Assembly (NCBI RefSeq): GCF_042445055.1
Contig: NZ_CP170339.1
Coordinates: 1,240,001 to 1,304,000 of the forward strand
Length of the DNA: 64,000 nucleotides
Direction: 5' to 3'
From: Falsihalocynthiibacter sp042445055
Lineage (GTDB): Bacteria; Pseudomonadota; Alphaproteobacteria; Rhodobacterales; Rhodobacteraceae
In this document: positions 61,074 to 64,000 of the stretch, piece after piece
How positions within the stretch are numbered: position 1 is the stretch's first letter
Layout of the letters: each line of letters opens with the position of its first letter
The notes under the pieces: generated by a model
Seen by the model: the letters and a program-made list of their open reading frames with translations, nothing else
Database searches by the model: none
What the model was told of the DNA's origin: nothing
Position numbers and translations under genes: made by a program

Positions 61074-61874
61074 ATGATTAAAAAAATGTTTGCGCTTACT
61101 GCGCTTGCGACAATGACAGCCGCACCAATCGCGGCGGATACGCTTGATGATGTGATTAACGAAGGGGTTTTGCGGTGCGGTGTCGTGCTGGATTTCCCGC
61201 CAATCGGTTATCGCGATGAGAATAACGAACCTGCGGGTTTCGACGTAGAATACTGCAAAGACCTCGCGGCATCGCTTGAGGTCGAGCATGAAATTTTGCC
61301 AGTTACGTGGGCGGAGCGTTTGCCTGTCATCGTGACGGGCCGCGCGGATGTAGTGTTCGGTGGAACATCGGATAGCCTTGCACGGGCCAGAACTGTCGGT
61401 TTCTCAATCCCTTACGCTATTTATTACGCTCAGGGTGTCATCGGCAAGGATACCGGAATCGAGACATTCGAAGACCTGAAAGGCAAGCGCGTCGCCGCTG
61501 CTGTGGGCACTGTTCCTGAGCAAGAGTTCCTGAAATATGCTGAAGAGTGGGGCACCGAAGACCTCTACCAAGGGTATCAGTCAGAGAATGAAGTTTTCCT
61601 TGCTGTTGCGCAGGGCCGCGCCGACATCGGCATCACAACCAACACCGCGGTTACCCCCATTGTGTCGCAATATGAGAATCTCTCCGCAGGTCCTCGGATG
61701 CCGTGGACAACTGATTACACATCCGTGGTTGGACCACGTGAGGATGTGACTTGGTTGAACTATCTTAACCTTTTCGTAACGCACCAAGTGCGCTCGGGCC
61801 GCTATGCCGAGTTGTGGGGCACATATGTTGGTGGCGATGCGCCCGAGTTGCGCATTCCCGGTGTGATGTACTGA
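61074..61874 (+). CDS. Polar amino-acid ABC transporter substrate-binding protein
   Basis: 266 aa family-3 solute-binding protein with a signal peptide (cleavage after ...APIAA). Typical segments are VLRCGVVLDFPPIGYRDENN, PAGFDVEYCKDLA, LPVTWAERLPVIVTGRADVV and a C-terminal WLNYLNLFV helix. It binds an amino acid or related compound in the periplasm. ATG 61074 follows TTGGAGG. A stem-loop follows the stop, as with the other binding proteins here. Confidence 0.88.
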   Translation: MIKKMFALTALATMTAAPIAADTLDDVINEGVLRCGVVLDFPPIGYRDENNEPAGFDVEYCKDLAASLEVEHEILPVTWAERLPVIVTGRADVVFGGTSDSLARARTVGFSIPYAIYYAQGVIGKDTGIETFEDLKGKRVAAAVGTVPEQEFLKYAEEWGTEDLYQGYQSENEVFLAVAQGRADIGITTNTAVTPIVSQYENLSAGPRMPWTTDYTSVVGPREDVTWLNYLNLFVTHQVRSGRYAELWGTYVGGDAPELRIPGVMY

Positions 61875-61886
61875 TCACTTTGTTCA

Positions 61887-61919
61887 ATGTTCCCTCCGCT
61901 GGAAGGCGGGGGGAAACAT
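61887..61919 (+). terminator. Intercistronic stem-loop after the amino-acid-binding protein gene
   Basis: Arms TTCCCTCCGC (61890-61899) and GCGGGGGGAA (61906-61915) pair over 10 bp with one U-G pair. An outer ATG/CAT extension (61887-61889 with 61917-61919) pairs past one bulged A. No T-run follows. It is probably a stabiliser or attenuator between the binding-protein and permease genes. Confidence 0.65.
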
Positions 61920-61930
61920 AAGGAACGGTT

Positions 61931-62590
61931 ATGAATTATAATTTTCATTGGAAGCCAGTCTTTAACAGCCTTCCCGATTTGCTCGGCGCTGGATTGACGA
62001 CACTACAAGTCGCGATGCTGTCGATGCTACTGGGAATCGTTGTCGGGATGGTGCTTGCGCTTATTCGCATGCATGCGCGCGGACCGCTTCGGTGGTTTGC
62101 GACGACATGGGTCGAGGTCGCGCGCAATACGCCTGCTTTGATCCAGCTATTTTTCTTTGCGTTCGGTCTGGGGGCATTTGGCTGGCACCTGTCACCTTTT
62201 GCGATCGTCCTTGCCGGCCTGACATTCAATAACGCAGGCTATTTGGCCGAGAACTTTCGCGGCGGCCTTCAAGCGGTCCCTGAAACACAGTTGCGCGCGG
62301 CGCGTTCATTGGGGATGACCGCCCCGCAGGCCTACATTCGTGTCATCATTCCGCAGGTTTTCCGGATCGTTTACTACCCGATGACCAACCAGATGGTTTG
62401 GGCTGTGCTGATGTCTTCACTGGGTATGCTGGTCGGGTTTCACGAGCTTTCGGGCGAGACACAGGCACTCGCGTCCCGCACGTTCCGCATCTTCGAGTAT
62501 TTCGCTGTTACGGCTGTGATTTACTACGTGATCGTCAAAATTTTTCTGGGAATTGCGCATCTGATTGCGATGCGTTTATTCCGATACTGA
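61931..62590 (+). CDS. Polar amino-acid ABC transporter permease (first)
   Basis: 219 aa HisM/GlnP-type permease with five or so membrane helices. The EAA loop region reads GGLQAVPETQLRAARSLGMT near residue 112, and WVEVARNTPALIQLFFFAFGLG near residue 61 is characteristic. It forms a heterodimer with the permease encoded next, 10 bases downstream. Confidence 0.9.
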   Translation: MNYNFHWKPVFNSLPDLLGAGLTTLQVAMLSMLLGIVVGMVLALIRMHARGPLRWFATTWVEVARNTPALIQLFFFAFGLGAFGWHLSPFAIVLAGLTFNNAGYLAENFRGGLQAVPETQLRAARSLGMTAPQAYIRVIIPQVFRIVYYPMTNQMVWAVLMSSLGMLVGFHELSGETQALASRTFRIFEYFAVTAVIYYVIVKIFLGIAHLIAMRLFRY

Positions 62591-62600
62591 GGGCGCTGAG

Positions 62601-63263
62601 ATGAACGATACATTAAGTTTTTTCAGCGGGTTTAGCCCCAAGGACCTTCTGTTTCTGGGTGAGGCCGCGTTGCGCACGCTTTGGATTTCGGTCCTGTCGA
62701 TTTCCATTGGTACTGTTTTCGGCGTCATCTTTGGATGGCTGCTATATGAAGGGAAGTTCTGGGGCGGTTTGACGCTTGGCCTTGTGCTGGATGTGTTCCG
62801 TTCCGTGCCGCTGATTATCCAATTGGTGCTGTTCTACAACTTTGCGCCAATCGTCGGGCTGAATCTGGATCCCTTTGCGTCGGGCGTTGTAATCCTGTCG
62901 ATCTATACTGCAGCTCTTGTCGCCAACGTTGCGCGCGGCGGCATCGAGGCCGTCGGCGCTCCCATGCGCCGTGCGTCACGGACGCTGGGTATGAGCTACT
63001 GGCAGGACCTGCGCTATATCGTGCTTCCTATCGGCGTGAGGGCGGTATTCCCGGCATGGGTTGGCGTTGCGCTTGGCGTAATGAAGGATAGCGCGCTTGT
63101 TTCGGTGCTCGGTTACGTCGAGCTGCTTAAGGCATCCCAAATTCTAATTACGCGAACACAACAGCCGCTTCTTATCCTCGCGATTGCGGGTCTGTTCTAC
63201 TTCGCTTTGTCATATCCAATTTCGCGCTATGCCGCGCGGCTAGAAGAAAGGTGGGAGCAATGA
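62601..63263 (+). CDS. Polar amino-acid ABC transporter permease (second)
   Basis: 220 aa. It contains VLDVFRSVPLIIQLVLFYNFAP near residue 64 and the EAA loop GGIEAVGAPMRRASRTLGMSY near residue 114, as in HisQ/HisM-type permeases. ATG 62601 lies 10 bases after the previous stop. It overlaps the ATPase gene by 4 bases. Confidence 0.9.
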   Translation: MNDTLSFFSGFSPKDLLFLGEAALRTLWISVLSISIGTVFGVIFGWLLYEGKFWGGLTLGLVLDVFRSVPLIIQLVLFYNFAPIVGLNLDPFASGVVILSIYTAALVANVARGGIEAVGAPMRRASRTLGMSYWQDLRYIVLPIGVRAVFPAWVGVALGVMKDSALVSVLGYVELLKASQILITRTQQPLLILAIAGLFYFALSYPISRYAARLEERWEQ

Positions 63264-63982
63264 TTGAGATCAGCAACCTGCACAAATATTTCGGGACTTT
63301 GCACGTTCTCAAGGGCATCGACCTTCAGGTTAAAAAAGGCGAAGTTCTAAGCATCATCGGCGCGTCGGGTTCCGGTAAGTCTACGCTGCTCTACTGTATC
63401 AACGGGCTTGAGGCCATTCAGGATGGCAATGTGGTGGTGGACGGCGTTAACGTTCATGCCAAAGGCACCGACATCAACAAGCTTCGCCAGAATATGGGAA
63501 TGGTTTTTCAACAATGGAACAGCTTCCCGCATTTGACAGCCTTGGAAAACGTTGCGCTGTCTCCGCGGATCGTGCGCAAGAAATCTCGCGCAGAAGCCCG
63601 CGATATTGCTGCTAAGCAACTTGAGCACGTAGGACTTGGCGATAAGCTGAATGTTTATCCCAGTGCGCTTTCGGGCGGGCAGCAGCAGCGTTTGGCAATC
63701 GCGCGCGCCTTGGCGATGGAGCCAAGCTATATGCTGTTCGACGAGGCGACCTCTGCACTGGATCCTGAACTGGTGGGAGAGGTGCTCGACACCATGCGGC
63801 TCTTGGCCGAGGAGGGCATGACGATGATCTGCGTGACGCACGAGATGGGCTTTGCCCGCGACGTTTCGGATCGGGTCGCGTTTTTCCATCAGGGCGTGAT
63901 GGAAGAGATTGGCCCGCCTTCGCAAATCTTTGGTGATGCGCATTCCGAACACACCCGCAAGTTCCTCGCGAACGTCCGCTAG
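63260..63982 (+). CDS. Polar amino-acid ABC transporter ATP-binding protein
   Basis: 240 aa GlnQ/HisP-type ATPase with Walker A GASGSGKST, the Q-loop segment MVFQQWNSFPHLTALENV, signature LSGGQQQR and Walker B YMLFDEATSALDPELV. The start is ATG 63260 behind GGGAG. It completes the importer (binding protein, two permeases, ATPase). Eighteen bases remain before the window ends. Confidence 0.92.
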   Translation: MIEISNLHKYFGTLHVLKGIDLQVKKGEVLSIIGASGSGKSTLLYCINGLEAIQDGNVVVDGVNVHAKGTDINKLRQNMGMVFQQWNSFPHLTALENVALSPRIVRKKSRAEARDIAAKQLEHVGLGDKLNVYPSALSGGQQQRLAIARALAMEPSYMLFDEATSALDPELVGEVLDTMRLLAEEGMTMICVTHEMGFARDVSDRVAFFHQGVMEEIGPPSQIFGDAHSEHTRKFLANVR

Positions 63983-64000
63983 GGCATCGCGAAGCTGAAA

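Overview
The window reads as a chromosome segment of a marine alphaproteobacterium of the Roseobacter group (Rhodobacteraceae). Supporting signs are five ABC importers for organic nitrogen, peptides, sugars and phosphonate-like compounds, a napEFDABC nitrate reductase operon, several FAD oxidases of the dimethylglycine-dehydrogenase and PuuB types, four GntR/FCD regulators, a six-gene Mrp-type antiporter with fused A and B subunits, and Rhodobacteraceae-like protein sequences. This assignment is by recognition; no marker gene (rRNA, tRNA) was seen.

Layout. 1-8565: an FAD oxidoreductase fused to a GcvT domain, then an ABC importer of the putative 2-aminoethylphosphonate type (binding protein, ATPase, fused permease) and a formylglycine-type phosphonate monoester hydrolase/sulfatase. 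8566-9216: a MarC membrane protein on the minus strand. 9419-14017: periplasmic nitrate reductase napEFDABC. 14098-15717: a GMC alcohol/choline dehydrogenase. 16093-24487: a dipeptide-type ABC importer with an M24 peptidase, followed by adenine deaminase. 24484-29394: a GntR regulator with two winged-helix domains, divergent from a ribose/fructose-type ABC importer and a zinc alcohol (polyol) dehydrogenase. 29645-32152: a small lipoprotein and two fumarylacetoacetate-hydrolase-family enzymes.

32169-50355 is a large putrescine/agmatine region. potFGHI imports putrescine. Two PuuA-like ligases and up to three PuuB-like oxidases carry out gamma-glutamylation and oxidation. PuuC oxidises the aldehyde. 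A class-I amidotransferase probably releases GABA, agmatinase supplies putrescine from agmatine, and GabT and GabD take GABA to succinate. Two GntR regulators sit at the divergent promoters.

50395-56268 encodes the Mrp/Mnh/Pha monovalent cation/proton antiporter on the minus strand. 56815-58178 holds a secreted Cys-, Gly- and His-rich protein of unknown function convergent with a transglutaminase-like cysteine peptidase. 58345-59180 is a decayed Gfo/Idh/MocA oxidoreductase. 59244-60278 is a YeiH-type (UPF0324) transporter. 60271-63982 is a GntR regulator divergent from a polar amino-acid ABC importer.

Two patterns stand out beyond ordinary gene content. First, a strong stem-loop follows the binding-protein gene directly in all five ABC operons. 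Second, several intergenic regions carry marked dyads or helically phased repeats, notably positions 13-79, 2826-2879, 9277-9378, 36172-36181 and 41926-41941. I did not find a CRISPR array, prophage, insertion sequence, rRNA or tRNA gene. The candidates for an undescribed system are the phosphonate-like cluster at 1-8565 and the secreted Gly/His-rich protein with its cysteine-peptidase neighbour.
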